A stretch of DNA of 64,000 nt from Dyadobacter sp. SG02 (GTDB taxonomy: Bacteria; Bacteroidota; Bacteroidia; Cytophagales; Spirosomataceae). The notes beneath the pieces were generated by a model, which worked only from the letters and a program-made list of their open reading frames with translations, made no database searches and was not told the DNA's origin. The translations under genes and the position numbers were made by a program. The DNA lies in the NCBI RefSeq assembly GCF_900109045.1, contig NZ_FNYL01000017.1, positions 124,001 to 188,000 on the forward strand. Direction: 5' to 3'. Of the stretch, positions 51,497 to 61,409 are shown in pieces (the stretch's first letter is position 1; every line of letters starts with the position of its first letter).

Positions 51497-53380
51497 CTAC
51501 TTGCCAATAGCTACCGGGCTGGTTGTTACAGTTCCGTCTTTCTTCGTGACTTGCAAAAAATATAATCCACCGGAAAGGTGGCCGGTCTGGATAATGGCAG
51601 ACGGCCTGACTGTTTCAAAAGCCGTTTTGCCAGTCTGATCGAGTAGTTTCAGGGAAGAAATATTGTTTAAAACCGCTTCGGTTAGCTGTAAATGATCCCT
51701 TGCAGGATTTGGATAGAACGAAAAGGATTGAGGGCCATCGAATGCAAGAGTCTGAATTTTGCTAAATGCAAACGAACCGTCATTGTCTACCATTTTGAGC
51801 CGGTAGAGATTCTGGCCTGCCAGCGGTGATTTATCCAATGCATCATAATGAGCCGCCACATGACTTTCGTTGGCAGCTTTTACGTTTTCGAGCGTTATCC
51901 AAGCGCGCCCGTCCGCACTCCGCTGGATTTCGAAGTGGCTTGAATTCGTTTCCTCGGTAGTCGTCCAGCTCAAATGAGCCTGCGCTTCCCTTTGTTTAGC
52001 GGAAAAACTGGCAAGTTTTACCGGTAAGGCACTTTCAAGCGAGAAGCTGTACACCGCGCCCGGATATCCTATCTGATAAGGGCCGCCGTTATGCTCCTGA
52101 GCGGAACCTACGATGATTTGGGTTTCATTTAATGCTACTGCATTGCCAAAAACTTCGTCTTCATCTCTATCAGGAGCATGAATTTTCGCCGTTTGTCCCC
52201 AATTCCCGGTGCCACCGCGGTTTTCGGAAAAAACCCACGCCGCGCCTGCATTGCTGACGAAATTTTCGTTCTTATAATCAAAGTCATCTGAATAGCCACC
52301 GACTACGACTGAGCTACCCTTTATTGCAACAGAAACGCCAAAATAAGAGGAATTTCTGATGTTCGGAGTCAGTGCCTTGTGAAGGCCCCATTGATCAACT
52401 CCTCCGTTGTTTTTGGCAAAAAGGTATGCGGAACCTGCGCCAGACACCGGAGTAGATCCTTGCATGGCCCCTTCATTCGGGGCTCCCACCACCACATAGT
52501 CGCCGTCAATAGCGATGGAGGAACCGAAGGTTGCCCACTCTGATTTGACTGGGGCGGTAACTTTTTTTGCCAAACCCCAATTGTTCGTTCCTCCCAGGCT
52601 TCTTTTGAAAATGTAGGCAGACCCGGAATACTGGAGCGCTGGGCCGGTTCCCGAATTGTCGTCGGAATAGGAACTAATAGCAACGTGTTCACCACTTATG
52701 GCCACATTTCCTCCGAAGCTGCTGAAACTATTTCCCGTCAGCGGAAGCAACATTTTAACGGTGCCCCAGTTATCGTTACCACCGGCGTTTCTTTCAAGGA
52801 TATAGGTTCTGGCTTCGTAATAGGCGCCTGCGACCGCGTAGTTGCCTTCAATGGCGACGCTGCTACCAAAATATTCGCGAAACTGACGATTAGGAGAAGT
52901 GATTTTCTTTACAAGACCCCAATTACCCGGTCCTCCCTGATCCTTCGCATACAGGTAAGCGGCACCTGCACCCTGTATTGGATTTTGCTCATTGCCGTCT
53001 GTTTGTGATTCAGATCCGATGATGATATAATCCCCGTTAATGCAAACTGACCTGCCGAAATAAGCACCTACTGCCCTTACGGAAGGGTAAAGTTTCTTAA
53101 CCTGGGTCCAGGTCCCATGATCGTTAAAGTACAGGTAGGCAGCCCCGGCAGAGGCGAGCGCAGGTTTGCCGTCGGCGGCACCGTCGTCCTCTAATGCCCC
53201 GATTACGGCATAATCTCCGGATACTGATACCACCTGACCGAATCCGCCAAAATTAGTCCGGTCACTAGCGACGATCTTTTTTCCCGGTTGCCATCCCTGT
53301 GCGTGGGTTAAAGAAGCTGATAAAGTGAGGGACAGGAAAAGTAAAAAGAACCTGTTAAGCGCAGTAAAAAATGAATACAT
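51497..53380 (-). CDS. FG-GAP repeat protein with T9SS tail
   Basis: A 627-residue secreted protein with signal (RFFLLFLSLTLSASLTHAQ). It has about seven FG-GAP/integrin-like repeats of the type SVSGDYAVIGAL, SVAIEGNYAVAGAY and SIAIDGDYVVVGAP, each about 60 residues, which would fold as a beta-propeller. Two fibronectin-like or linker segments follow (about 470), then a type IX secretion tail (SFYPNPARDHLQL and the closing GLYFLQVTKKDGT). It is probably a cell-surface or secreted adhesion protein. Confidence 0.85.
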   Translation of the reverse strand: MYSFFTALNRFFLLFLSLTLSASLTHAQGWQPGKKIVASDRTNFGGFGQVVSVSGDYAVIGALEDDGAADGKPALASAGAAYLYFNDHGTWTQVKKLYPSVRAVGAYFGRSVCINGDYIIIGSESQTDGNEQNPIQGAGAAYLYAKDQGGPGNWGLVKKITSPNRQFREYFGSSVAIEGNYAVAGAYYEARTYILERNAGGNDNWGTVKMLLPLTGNSFSSFGGNVAISGEHVAISSYSDDNSGTGPALQYSGSAYIFKRSLGGTNNWGLAKKVTAPVKSEWATFGSSIAIDGDYVVVGAPNEGAMQGSTPVSGAGSAYLFAKNNGGVDQWGLHKALTPNIRNSSYFGVSVAIKGSSVVVGGYSDDFDYKNENFVSNAGAAWVFSENRGGTGNWGQTAKIHAPDRDEDEVFGNAVALNETQIIVGSAQEHNGGPYQIGYPGAVYSFSLESALPVKLASFSAKQREAQAHLSWTTTEETNSSHFEIQRSADGRAWITLENVKAANESHVAAHYDALDKSPLAGQNLYRLKMVDNDGSFAFSKIQTLAFDGPQSFSFYPNPARDHLQLTEAVLNNISSLKLLDQTGKTAFETVRPSAIIQTGHLSGGLYFLQVTKKDGTVTTSPVAIGK

Positions 53381-53491
53381 AAATAATTTTAAAAGATAGA
53401 GAGGTGAGTTAGTAACTGGTATTAAACAACGTGCAAATTAAGGCAAAATTTCCGAGCCAGGGACGCAAGTGATAATTTGCGGTGATCAACT

Positions 53492-54175
53492 ATGATCATT
53501 TTTATAAATATGCAATTGTCCTGTCAGGTGAACCGCAGGATTCCTCGTCTATGCCAGTTAATAAAACACTGCGTATTTAAACTTTTGGGGAATTTGGACA
53601 GGACCACCGACGACGGCGCGCTTTGGCTCGCTTACCGTAATGGCGATAATGAGGCGCTGGGCGTGATCGCCGAGCGGTATTATGGCGCTTTGCGGCGGTA
53701 CGGGGTGAAGTTCCTTGTCGACGAAAGCATTGTCGAGGACTGTATCCAGGACCTGTTTCTCGACCTCTGGCAGAACCGTGAGCGGATTAGTCAGACGCCG
53801 TCGGTCAAATTTTACCTCTTCAAAGCCATCCGGCACAGCATTCTGGGGCATATGCGGTACCAGCAGCGCTTTGCGACCGAGGAGTCGCTGGATTGGGACA
53901 CATCTTTACCCGAAAACTTCAATGCGGAGTCGCTGCTGATCGAGCAGGAGACGCTGAACGGCCTCGTGGCGCAGATGCACGCGCACATGGAGGCGTTGCC
54001 CAAGCGTGAGCGCGAGGCCCTATACCTGCGCTACTACGAGAACATGAGTGTGGCGGATATTTCCGGCCTCATGGGCGTCAACCGGCAATCGGTTTCCAAT
54101 TTTCTTCAAAAAGGCCTCACCCGCATCCGTGCGAGGTGGTTTGTGACAATGGTATTAAACCTATTCTTTTTTTAA
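53492..54175 (+). CDS. ECF RNA polymerase sigma factor
   Basis: A 227-residue sigma-70-family factor. Region 2 spans about 55-115 (AERYYGALRRYGVKFLVDESIVEDCIQDLFLDLWQNR) and region 4 about 165-215 (ALPKREREALYLRYYENMSVADISGLMGVNRQSVSNFLQKG). The true start is uncertain: about 30 residues before region 2 look unlike a sigma factor, and a start in or after the MQLSC part is possible. It lies upstream of fecR, susC and susD, the usual regulated glycan-uptake set. Confidence 0.88.
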   Translation: MIIFINMQLSCQVNRRIPRLCQLIKHCVFKLLGNLDRTTDDGALWLAYRNGDNEALGVIAERYYGALRRYGVKFLVDESIVEDCIQDLFLDLWQNRERISQTPSVKFYLFKAIRHSILGHMRYQQRFATEESLDWDTSLPENFNAESLLIEQETLNGLVAQMHAHMEALPKREREALYLRYYENMSVADISGLMGVNRQSVSNFLQKGLTRIRARWFVTMVLNLFFF

Positions 54176-54249
54176 ATTTTTTTCTTCTTCCGAGGGTATA
54201 TCGGTTCCTGCCATTCATAATATCATAGAAATCATTTGAAAAATGAAGA

Positions 54250-55347
54250 ATGGACAGGCCTGACTACGATCTGAATGCTCCCGAAGATTTCCTTCAAAAT
54301 AACCGTTTCCGCGATTGGGTGAAGCACCGGTCGCTGGAAGACAAGATTTTTTGGGAAGATTTTCTCAACAGGTATCCCGAAAAGCGGCCCGCCTACGAAA
54401 AGGCGGTGGCTATGCTGCTTGTGATCTTCGGCAACGCGGCAGAAGAAGCCCAGGACGCCGGCGAGGGCGCCGGAAGGCTTCGTGAAATGCTGAGCGCCGC
54501 GACCGGCATCGACCCTGCTGAAACTGATAGCAGCGAACCATTGCCGTTGTGGCGCTGGCTGCGCTGGTCGGCGGCAGCGGTGCTGGTGATCGGGCTGGGT
54601 TTCTGGTGGAGCAGGGCGGGGCGTGACAGCAGAATTGCGGGCAAAGGTATAGCCGTGATAGGCAACTCGGCAAGTGGCGAATGGATAATCCGCGAGAACC
54701 AATCACAGACTATTATGCTGGTGAATCTGCCCGATGGCTCGTCGGTATTGCTCAGCAAAGGCAGCAGCATTCGTTTTGTAAAGGAAATGAATGGGGCGGA
54801 ACGCGACGTGTTCCTCGACGGCGAGGGCTTTTTTGAAGTAGTCAAAAATCCCGCGAAGCCGTTTCTCGTTCATACCGACAAGCTTACAACCCGGGTTTTA
54901 GGAACCAGCTTTCGGGTAAAATCTTTCCCTGGCCAGGCCGAGGCCGAAGTAGCCGTCAAAACAGGCAAGGTAGCTGTGCTGGCGGATGGCGACGATGCCG
55001 CGAAATCGCTTATGCTGTATCCCAACCAACGCGTAAGCCTGATCCGCAAAAATGACCGGCTCGTCAGTTCGGTCACCGGGCCGGCTCGTACCGAAGCCAC
55101 CATTCCGATCGAGATTGAGCCTTTTAACTTCCAGTTTACGCCGGTGTCAGAGGCTTTCAAGACACTGGAAACGCATTATGCGGTAAAAATACTTTTCGAC
55201 GTAGAAAAGATGAGTCAATGCACAGTCACGGCATCGCTCAAAGACGAGCCGTTCCTCGAAAAAGTACGCTTGATATGCCTGGCTACCGAGGCGTCATTTA
55301 TCGTCGACGGCGACATAGTCTCCATTTCCGGAGCCGGCTGTCCCTAG
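54250..55347 (+). CDS. FecR-family anti-sigma factor
   Basis: A 365-residue membrane regulator. An N-terminal cytoplasmic part, one transmembrane helix (about 105-121, WSAAAVLVIGLGFWW) and a periplasmic FecR domain (about 145-270, GEGFFEVVKNPAKPFLVHT and VLGTSFRVKSF) are followed by a C-terminal DUF4974-like region (about 283-365). It holds the sigma factor until the SusC-type receptor with its STN domain signals. It starts 74 bases after the sigma factor gene. Confidence 0.92.
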   Translation: MDRPDYDLNAPEDFLQNNRFRDWVKHRSLEDKIFWEDFLNRYPEKRPAYEKAVAMLLVIFGNAAEEAQDAGEGAGRLREMLSAATGIDPAETDSSEPLPLWRWLRWSAAAVLVIGLGFWWSRAGRDSRIAGKGIAVIGNSASGEWIIRENQSQTIMLVNLPDGSSVLLSKGSSIRFVKEMNGAERDVFLDGEGFFEVVKNPAKPFLVHTDKLTTRVLGTSFRVKSFPGQAEAEVAVKTGKVAVLADGDDAAKSLMLYPNQRVSLIRKNDRLVSSVTGPARTEATIPIEIEPFNFQFTPVSEAFKTLETHYAVKILFDVEKMSQCTVTASLKDEPFLEKVRLICLATEASFIVDGDIVSISGAGCP

Positions 55348-55476
55348 CCGTACACCCCTAGCCGGGTGCCCCTAACCCTCAGAAAATTCTCACTTAACGA
55401 CTGATTTATGCAAAAACAAATCTGCTATTAATGGCTTATGCCAGATTTTGAAGGTGCCCGCCGGATACCTATGCAA

Positions 55477-55497
55477 CGGCGGCAACACGCCGCTTTT
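55477..55497 (+). promoter_or_regulatory. Hairpin between fecR and susC
   Basis: CGGCG (55477-55481) pairs with CGCCG (55488-55492) around a 6-base loop and is followed by TTTT. It may attenuate read-through from fecR to susC. Upstream, CCCTAGCCG occurs twice near the fecR stop. Confidence 0.45.
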
Positions 55498-55531
55498 CTA
55501 AACTTTAACCAATCATGAAATTCTTTAACCA

Positions 55532-58500
55532 ATGAAATTAACCTCAACAGGTTCCAATCAATCCGTGCGCAGTTTGCTGGGGATCCAGACGCTGCTCATG
55601 CTGCTGTTCATGCAGTTCAGCTGGGCCAAAAACGGTGCAGCGCAGGAAATGCTCAACCAGCGAATTTCGATCTCGGTAGAAAACGAACGGATCGAGTCGG
55701 TGATATCGAGGCTCGAAAAGTCGGCGAATGTCAGTTTTTTGTACAGCAGGGAAATTATCAAGTCGCAACGCAAGATCAGTTTTGAAGCTGAAAACAAACC
55801 GCTTTCGGCAGTGCTGGAAGGTATCCTGCAACCGCTGGGACTGAAATATGAGGTTTCTGGCGATAAAATCATCCTTAAAAGACAGCTGAATACTTCCGAA
55901 GCGGCGGTCGATGAAGCGGTTGCTCCTTCGGCTACCCAAGCCGGCGCGGAGATCAACATTTCGGGAACGGTTACAGATAATACAGGCACAGGCCTGCCCG
56001 GCGTGAGCATTCTCGTGAAAGGCACTCAAACGGGTACGACGACCGATTCCGAGGGCCGATACAAAGTTGCGGTCGCTGACGCGAATGCGACTTTGATATT
56101 CAGTTTCGTAGGGTACATTTCCCAGGAAGTTCCTGTTGGCGCCAAAACCGCGATCGATGTGCAGTTACTGACGGACGACCGTGCCCTGGAAGAAATCGTG
56201 GTGGTCGGTTACGGAACGCAGAAAAAAGCAAACCTGACCGGCGCGGTATCGACAATCGATTCGAAGGCCATCGAAAACCGGCCATCCAGTAACCTCGCAA
56301 CAGGTATGCAGGGGGTGACGCCCGGGCTCGTGGTTACCCGGCAGACAGGTCAGCCTGGCCGCGAAAACGTCAATATCCAGATCCGCGGCGCGACATCCGC
56401 TAATGGTAATGTAAACCCGCTTGTTTTGCTTGACGGTGTGAGCGTGCCCATCAGCACCATGCAAACGATGAACCCCAACGACGTGGAGAGTATCAGCGTT
56501 CTGAAAGATGCGGCCGCCGCAGCGATTTACGGTGCGCAGGCAGCGGGAGGCGTTATTTTGATTACCACTAAAAAAGGGAAATCCGGTAAAGTTACATTCG
56601 ACTACCTGGGCCAGCAAGGTATCGACTGGTCGCTGAATGTGCCCGACCGTATGTCGCTGATGGACGAAGCATTGTTCTCAAACCTTGCCCGCCAGAATTC
56701 AGGCAGCAGCCCCGAATATACCGATGAGGAAATCCAGCGCATCCGCGATCGTGTGCCGTACGTTGTGAACCCGGCTGATACATCGTCTTATTTGTATTAC
56801 AACCAGGACCCGATTGCCAACCAGATCTTGCGCAAATACACGTCCATGAGCACGCACAACATTACTGCGCGCGGTGGAACGGAGAAGCTGAACTTCCTGA
56901 TTTCGGGAGGTTATTACAACAAACAAGGCGTTTTCAAAGTAGGGCCGGATAATTACAACCGCTATAATGTGCGGATGAACCTCGGTTCGCAACTCACAAA
57001 GCACCTGACGCTGGACAGCCGTTTAGCTTACACCAACGACAAGGCCAGAACGGCTTCGGTAGAGGCGAACAATAGTGGTTTGATCTACCAAGTGTACCGT
57101 TTCCGGACCAGAAACCCGTTTTTTACGCCCGAGGGCCGCTATAACACAGCGAACAATACGTATGCGATCCTTGAATCGGGAGGCTACAATGAAAACCGCA
57201 GAAATTATTTCGATGGGGTGTTTACATTGACCGCCGCCAATTTCGTCAAAGGTTTGCAGATCCGCGCGATCGCAGGAACGCAGTACCGCCGCGGCGACCG
57301 CCAGCAGTTCAACCGCACCGTGCCGCTTTGGAGCAAATCCAAGGTAGCTGGTTATGTAAATCAGATCAATGGATACACGGTGACTAATGATGTGACCAAG
57401 AATACCAACTTGCAGGCTTTGGTCAACTATGATTTTACGCTGGGCAAAGACCATAACTTCGGGCTTTTCGCAGGGTATCAATGGGAGGATTTTCGGACGG
57501 ATACCTTGTCTACCGGAGCTACCAACCTGGTGAGCAATGATTTACCGACGTTGAACCTGGGCGACGATAAAACGAAAAGCAACCGGCAGATCATCGCGAC
57601 GTATGCATTCCAGTCTGTCTTCGGAAGATTTAATTACAACTATAAAAACAAATATCTGCTCGAAGCGACCATCCGGCTGGACGAAAGCTCGAAGCTGGCA
57701 CCGGGGCTGAGAAGAAAAGTGTTTCCGGCGGGTTCCGTGGGCTGGAATTTGCATCAGGAAAACTGGTTTGCGACGCCACTGCCATTCTTTTCCGAGTTTA
57801 AGCTGCGCGGTTCGTGGGGCCGCCTGGGGGGCGCATTGGGCACGAATATCGGCTATTACGACTACCTGAGCCAGCTGACGCGCGGCAATAACCTCGTGTT
57901 GGGCGATTCGCGGACCTCCTTCATCTACCAGGGTTCGATCCCTTCCGCAGCCCTTTCCTGGGAAACCATCGAAACGACCAACGGTGGTATCGATATCGGC
58001 TTGCTGCAAACCCGGCTGCAATTCAGCGGGGATTATTATGTGAAATACAACCGCAATATGCTCACGCCCCAGCAGTTGCCGGGCGTGATCGGGGTGGGTA
58101 CGCCCAGAAAAAACAATGGCGAGCTGAAATCGTGGGGCTGGGAAACGGAGTTACGCTTCCGCGACAAAATCGGCAAGGATTTCAACTATTCCGTAGCGAT
58201 CAATTTCTCGGATAACAACAACAAGCTCATCAATTTCTCGGGCAGAACAGTGGTTTCAACTGGAACCAACGGGCTAATAGAAGGGTATGCGCTGAACACC
58301 GTTTGGGGTTACAAGACAGCGGGTTACTTCAATAATTCCGACGAAGTGAAGGAGTGGGCATTCCAGGATAACCGTGCCGGCGCCGGCGATGTTAAATATG
58401 TGGATGTGAACGGCGACAAGCGTCTTTCGATCGGTAAAGGTACCGTAGCCGACCATGGTGACCTCGTCCTGCTCGGTACTACTGCGCCCCGCTACCTGTT

Positions 58501-58969
58501 CGGGGTAAATCTTGGTGCGAGCTGGAAAGGTTTCGATTTCACCGCATTTTTCCAAGGTGTTGGCAAGCGCAGTTACCGTTCCACGGCGGAATCCATTGCC
58601 CCTCTGCTCGTGACCTGGAAGCAGGCAATGGGTATCCACAGCGACTACTGGACGCCCGAGCATACCGATGCGCTGTTCCCGAGACCTTACACGGGCGGTA
58701 CGCACAACTACCTTGCCTCGGATAAATGGACGCTCGACGCGAGCTACATCCGACTGAAAAACATCCAGTTCGGCTACACGATCCCTGCACGCATTACCGA
58801 GCGGATCAAAGTTTCGCGTGCGAGGCTGTTCTTTTCCGGCCAGGATATCCTGACATTCTCCGGCCTGGGTAAATTCCAGGGCTACTTCGATCCCGAAACA
58901 CGCGACGGTGTGGAAAACGACTATCCGTTCTTTGCGACGGCTTCGATGGGTATCAATGTGTCGTTCTAA
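55532..58969 (+). CDS. SusC/RagA-family TonB-dependent transporter with STN domain
   Basis: A 1145-residue outer-membrane glycan importer. After the signal come an STN signalling domain (about 45-112), a carboxypeptidase-regulatory-like domain (about 142-226), the TonB-box-like EEIVVVGYGTQKK (about 224), the plug (IQIRGATSANGN and SVLKDAAAAAIYGAQAAGG) and a long barrel. STN lets it signal to FecR. SusD follows 36 bases later. The substrate is not evident; no glycoside hydrolase is in the same operon. Confidence 0.95.
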   Translation: MKLTSTGSNQSVRSLLGIQTLLMLLFMQFSWAKNGAAQEMLNQRISISVENERIESVISRLEKSANVSFLYSREIIKSQRKISFEAENKPLSAVLEGILQPLGLKYEVSGDKIILKRQLNTSEAAVDEAVAPSATQAGAEINISGTVTDNTGTGLPGVSILVKGTQTGTTTDSEGRYKVAVADANATLIFSFVGYISQEVPVGAKTAIDVQLLTDDRALEEIVVVGYGTQKKANLTGAVSTIDSKAIENRPSSNLATGMQGVTPGLVVTRQTGQPGRENVNIQIRGATSANGNVNPLVLLDGVSVPISTMQTMNPNDVESISVLKDAAAAAIYGAQAAGGVILITTKKGKSGKVTFDYLGQQGIDWSLNVPDRMSLMDEALFSNLARQNSGSSPEYTDEEIQRIRDRVPYVVNPADTSSYLYYNQDPIANQILRKYTSMSTHNITARGGTEKLNFLISGGYYNKQGVFKVGPDNYNRYNVRMNLGSQLTKHLTLDSRLAYTNDKARTASVEANNSGLIYQVYRFRTRNPFFTPEGRYNTANNTYAILESGGYNENRRNYFDGVFTLTAANFVKGLQIRAIAGTQYRRGDRQQFNRTVPLWSKSKVAGYVNQINGYTVTNDVTKNTNLQALVNYDFTLGKDHNFGLFAGYQWEDFRTDTLSTGATNLVSNDLPTLNLGDDKTKSNRQIIATYAFQSVFGRFNYNYKNKYLLEATIRLDESSKLAPGLRRKVFPAGSVGWNLHQENWFATPLPFFSEFKLRGSWGRLGGALGTNIGYYDYLSQLTRGNNLVLGDSRTSFIYQGSIPSAALSWETIETTNGGIDIGLLQTRLQFSGDYYVKYNRNMLTPQQLPGVIGVGTPRKNNGELKSWGWETELRFRDKIGKDFNYSVAINFSDNNNKLINFSGRTVVSTGTNGLIEGYALNTVWGYKTAGYFNNSDEVKEWAFQDNRAGAGDVKYVDVNGDKRLSIGKGTVADHGDLVLLGTTAPRYLFGVNLGASWKGFDFTAFFQGVGKRSYRSTAESIAPLLVTWKQAMGIHSDYWTPEHTDALFPRPYTGGTHNYLASDKWTLDASYIRLKNIQFGYTIPARITERIKVSRARLFFSGQDILTFSGLGKFQGYFDPETRDGVENDYPFFATASMGINVSF

Positions 58970-59005
58970 AATTGTAGACTGATCATGGCTTTCAATCAAA
59001 TATCA

Positions 59006-60619
59006 ATGAAAATAACCATTAAAAGAGCTTTTATCGGCCTTTCGCTTCTTGCCGGGCTGACATCGTGTGACGTGAACCGCCTGCCCGAGACGAATATCAG
59101 CGACGACAGTTTCTGGACTTCGGAATCGGACATCAAAGCTGCAAACAACTATCTGTATACGTTCCTGCCGGGCTTCAACAATGATGACGTGTGGTCCGAC
59201 GACGCATTCGGTCTGGCTTCAAACACGATCAGTGACGGTTCACGGCTTGCGCCTGCAACCGCATCGGGCGATTACAATACGCCTTACACCCTGATCCGCG
59301 CTGCTAACAACATTGTCGAAAAGGCTCCGCGAGCGGCAGTGACCCCAGCGGTGCTGGACCGTTACCTTGCCGAGGCCCGCTTCTTTCGTGCGTGGGCGTA
59401 TTTTGGTCTGGTGCAGAAATACGGGAGCGTTCCACTAATCCTGAAAACGCTCGATGAGAACAGCCCCGAGCTGCGCCAGCCTGCTTCTCCGCGTGAAACA
59501 ATCGTCGATCAAATCTACGCCGACCTCGATTTTGCAATCGCGAACTTGCCTACCATTACCTCATTAGGCACAGCCGACTTCGGCCGCATTTCCAAAACTG
59601 CCGCGCAGGCATTCAAGGCTCGCGTGGCGTTGTTCGAAGGAACATTTGCGAAGTTCCATTCCAAAGGCGATGCTACCAAGCACCTAACGTTGGCAGTGGC
59701 ATCCAGCAAGGCCGTGATCGACAGCAAGGAGCACGCATTGTTCGGAAACTATTTCGACCTTTTTCAAATGGCGGGGGAAGGTCGTCAGAACAAGGAGAAC
59801 ATTATTGTAAAGCAGTACGGCGTTTCCAACACCGAGCGCGTCGTAACGCATTCCTACTACCGCGGTTCGCTGGAAAACGGGAATGTCAACCCGACGAAAA
59901 GTCTGGCTGATTCCTACCTGATGAAAGACGGGCTTCCGCTTACCAAATCGCCACTGTGGACTTTGCCCGATTCGTCCCACAAGGTGTTTAGAAACCGCGA
60001 CGCGCGCATGAGCGCTACATTCATGAAGCGCGGGGATGCGATGATGACCACGAAGCCGATCTTCGATATTGCGAATCTTGTATTTAACAAAACCGGCTAC
60101 ATGTTCCGCAAATTCGCGAATGTGGACGACTGGAACAGCCAGGCATCGACCATCGACCGCCCGTTGCTTCGCTATGCCGAAGTGTTACTGACTTTCGCCG
60201 AAGCTTCCTATGAACTTAATGGGGCTATTACCGATGCAGAACTGGATGTGTCCGTGAACCTGCTGCGGGAACGCGGCCAGATCGCGAAGCTGACCAATGC
60301 ATTTGCCAAAACAAACGGCCTCGATCTGCGCGAAGAAATCCGTCGCGAGCGCCGCGTCGAGCTTGCGCAGGAAGGTTTCCGGTACTGGGATATCATCCGC
60401 TGGAAAACGGCGGAAACGGAGCTCGTAAAACCGGTTTTGGGCAACTTCTATTTCAAAGGCGAGTTCGCCGCGGCTACCGTCAATCTTACGCCGGATAACA
60501 TCATCCTTGTACAAGCCGCCAGCTTCCGCAAATTCGACTCTGCGAAAGATTATCTGTGGCCCTTGCCGATCAATGAAATCGCATTGAATCCTGAACTGGT
60601 GCAGAATCCCGGGTGGTAG
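59006..60619 (+). CDS. SusD/RagB-family outer-membrane lipoprotein
   Basis: A 537-residue glycan-binding lipoprotein that lids the SusC barrel. ATG 59006 gives the lipoprotein signal (MKITIKRAFIGLSLLAGLTSC, lipid Cys 21); ATG 58985 would add seven residues. TPR-like RagB helices and the conserved RFFRAWAYFGLVQKYGSVPLI, RRVELAQEGFRYWDIIRWK and closing NPELVQNPGW are present. Followed by a large terminator. Confidence 0.95.
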   Translation: MKITIKRAFIGLSLLAGLTSCDVNRLPETNISDDSFWTSESDIKAANNYLYTFLPGFNNDDVWSDDAFGLASNTISDGSRLAPATASGDYNTPYTLIRAANNIVEKAPRAAVTPAVLDRYLAEARFFRAWAYFGLVQKYGSVPLILKTLDENSPELRQPASPRETIVDQIYADLDFAIANLPTITSLGTADFGRISKTAAQAFKARVALFEGTFAKFHSKGDATKHLTLAVASSKAVIDSKEHALFGNYFDLFQMAGEGRQNKENIIVKQYGVSNTERVVTHSYYRGSLENGNVNPTKSLADSYLMKDGLPLTKSPLWTLPDSSHKVFRNRDARMSATFMKRGDAMMTTKPIFDIANLVFNKTGYMFRKFANVDDWNSQASTIDRPLLRYAEVLLTFAEASYELNGAITDAELDVSVNLLRERGQIAKLTNAFAKTNGLDLREEIRRERRVELAQEGFRYWDIIRWKTAETELVKPVLGNFYFKGEFAAATVNLTPDNIILVQAASFRKFDSAKDYLWPLPINEIALNPELVQNPGW

Positions 60620-60642
60620 GTTGAAGGTAGAGAGGGAGGAAA

Positions 60643-60725
60643 GGAAGGAATGGAGGAAGGGGAGAATGAGGGAGAAATTAGATTTTCTTTTCTCCATCCT
60701 CCTTTCTCCATTCCTTCTTTTTTTT
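60643..60725 (+). terminator. Long terminator after susD
   Basis: A purine-rich arm (GGAAGGAATGGAG and onward) pairs imperfectly over nearly 30 bases with a pyrimidine-rich arm ending CTCCATTCCTTC, followed by eight T. The T-run meets the first Hip operator at 60725. Confidence 0.8.
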
Positions 60726-60862
60726 ATATTTAAATGCATATAAAGCATACTAATGAGAATTTTTTATATGTAAATAAATATAATTTTACTTGAAATGAAT
60801 AATTTATATGTAATTAAATATAATTTTTGTAAATTTGGCGTAATTATATTTAAAAGCATATA
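60725..60862 (+). promoter_or_regulatory. Four HipB-type operators at 40-bp spacing
   Basis: Four copies of an 18-base palindrome of the form TATATnTAAnnnnATATA lie at 60725-60742, 60765-60782, 60805-60822 and 60845-60862; their starts are exactly 40 bp apart. Copy 1 and copy 4 share the TATATTTAAA...GCATATA form, copies 2 and 3 the TATATGTAA...AAATATA form. The last copy ends at the base before the hipB ATG. Multiple spaced operators are known for HipB autorepression in E. coli. Confidence 0.8.
60830..60837 (+). promoter_or_regulatory. hip operon -7 box
   Basis: TAAATTTG is an exact TAnnTTTG box between operators 3 and 4, so bound HipB would cover both sides of it. The region about 20 bases upstream, where a -33 element should lie, is within operator 3. 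Confidence 0.55.
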
Positions 60863-61075
60863 ATGGAAACGTTAGGGCAGTTTGTAAAGTCACGGCGAAA
60901 GAATGTAAGGCTCACGCAAGAGGAGTTTGCCGAGAAGGCTGGCGTAGCGCTGACCGTTGTGCGTAAAATCGAGCAGGGCAAAGAGAATCTCAATCTGGAT
61001 AAAGTAAACCAGGTTTTGCGGATGTTTGGCCACGAGTTGGGGCCTGTAATGATGAAGCCGTTAGAGGAAAACTAG
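60863..61075 (+). CDS. hipB: HipB-like Xre-family antitoxin
   Basis: A 70-residue DNA-binding protein with one HTH (about 6-60): TLGQFVKSRRKNVRLTQEEFAEKAGVALTVVRKIEQGKENL. It would bind the four upstream operators and repress the operon. The stop is one base before the HipS-like ATG. Confidence 0.88.
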   Translation: METLGQFVKSRRKNVRLTQEEFAEKAGVALTVVRKIEQGKENLNLDKVNQVLRMFGHELGPVMMKPLEEN

Positions 61076-61076
61076 A

Positions 61077-61409
61077 ATGAGAAGCGCGTCAATTTACTAC
61101 GATCAGGTATTGGCCGGGACGTTGATGGAGACAGACGAAGGGCTCTACACCTTCGCCTATCATTCGGAGTATGTCCACGATTTTCCCGATCAATACCTGA
61201 CCTTTTCAATGCCCGTCACGGAGAAGGTTTACATGGAAAAGCGGCTTTTCCCATTCTTTGAAGGCTTGATACCCGAAGGCTGGCTGCTGGATATCGCTTC
61301 CAAAAGCTGGAAGGTCAACCCAAACGACCGCATGGGCCTGTTACTGGCTTGTTGTGAGAATTGCATCGGTGCCGTGAGCGTTATACCTGATCAGCACGAC
61401 GATGAATAG
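61077..61409 (+). CDS. HipS-like protein (HipA N-terminal subdomain)
   Basis: A 110-residue protein that matches the first part of HipA (Couple_hipA-type), with LAGTLMETDEGLYTFAY and FPFFEGLIPEGWLLDIASKSW (about 58-80). It is a separate gene instead of the N-terminus of HipA. In the E. coli HipBST system the equivalent HipS is the antitoxin. It begins one base after hipB and overlaps the kinase gene by eight bases. Confidence 0.82.
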   Translation: MRSASIYYDQVLAGTLMETDEGLYTFAYHSEYVHDFPDQYLTFSMPVTEKVYMEKRLFPFFEGLIPEGWLLDIASKSWKVNPNDRMGLLLACCENCIGAVSVIPDQHDDE

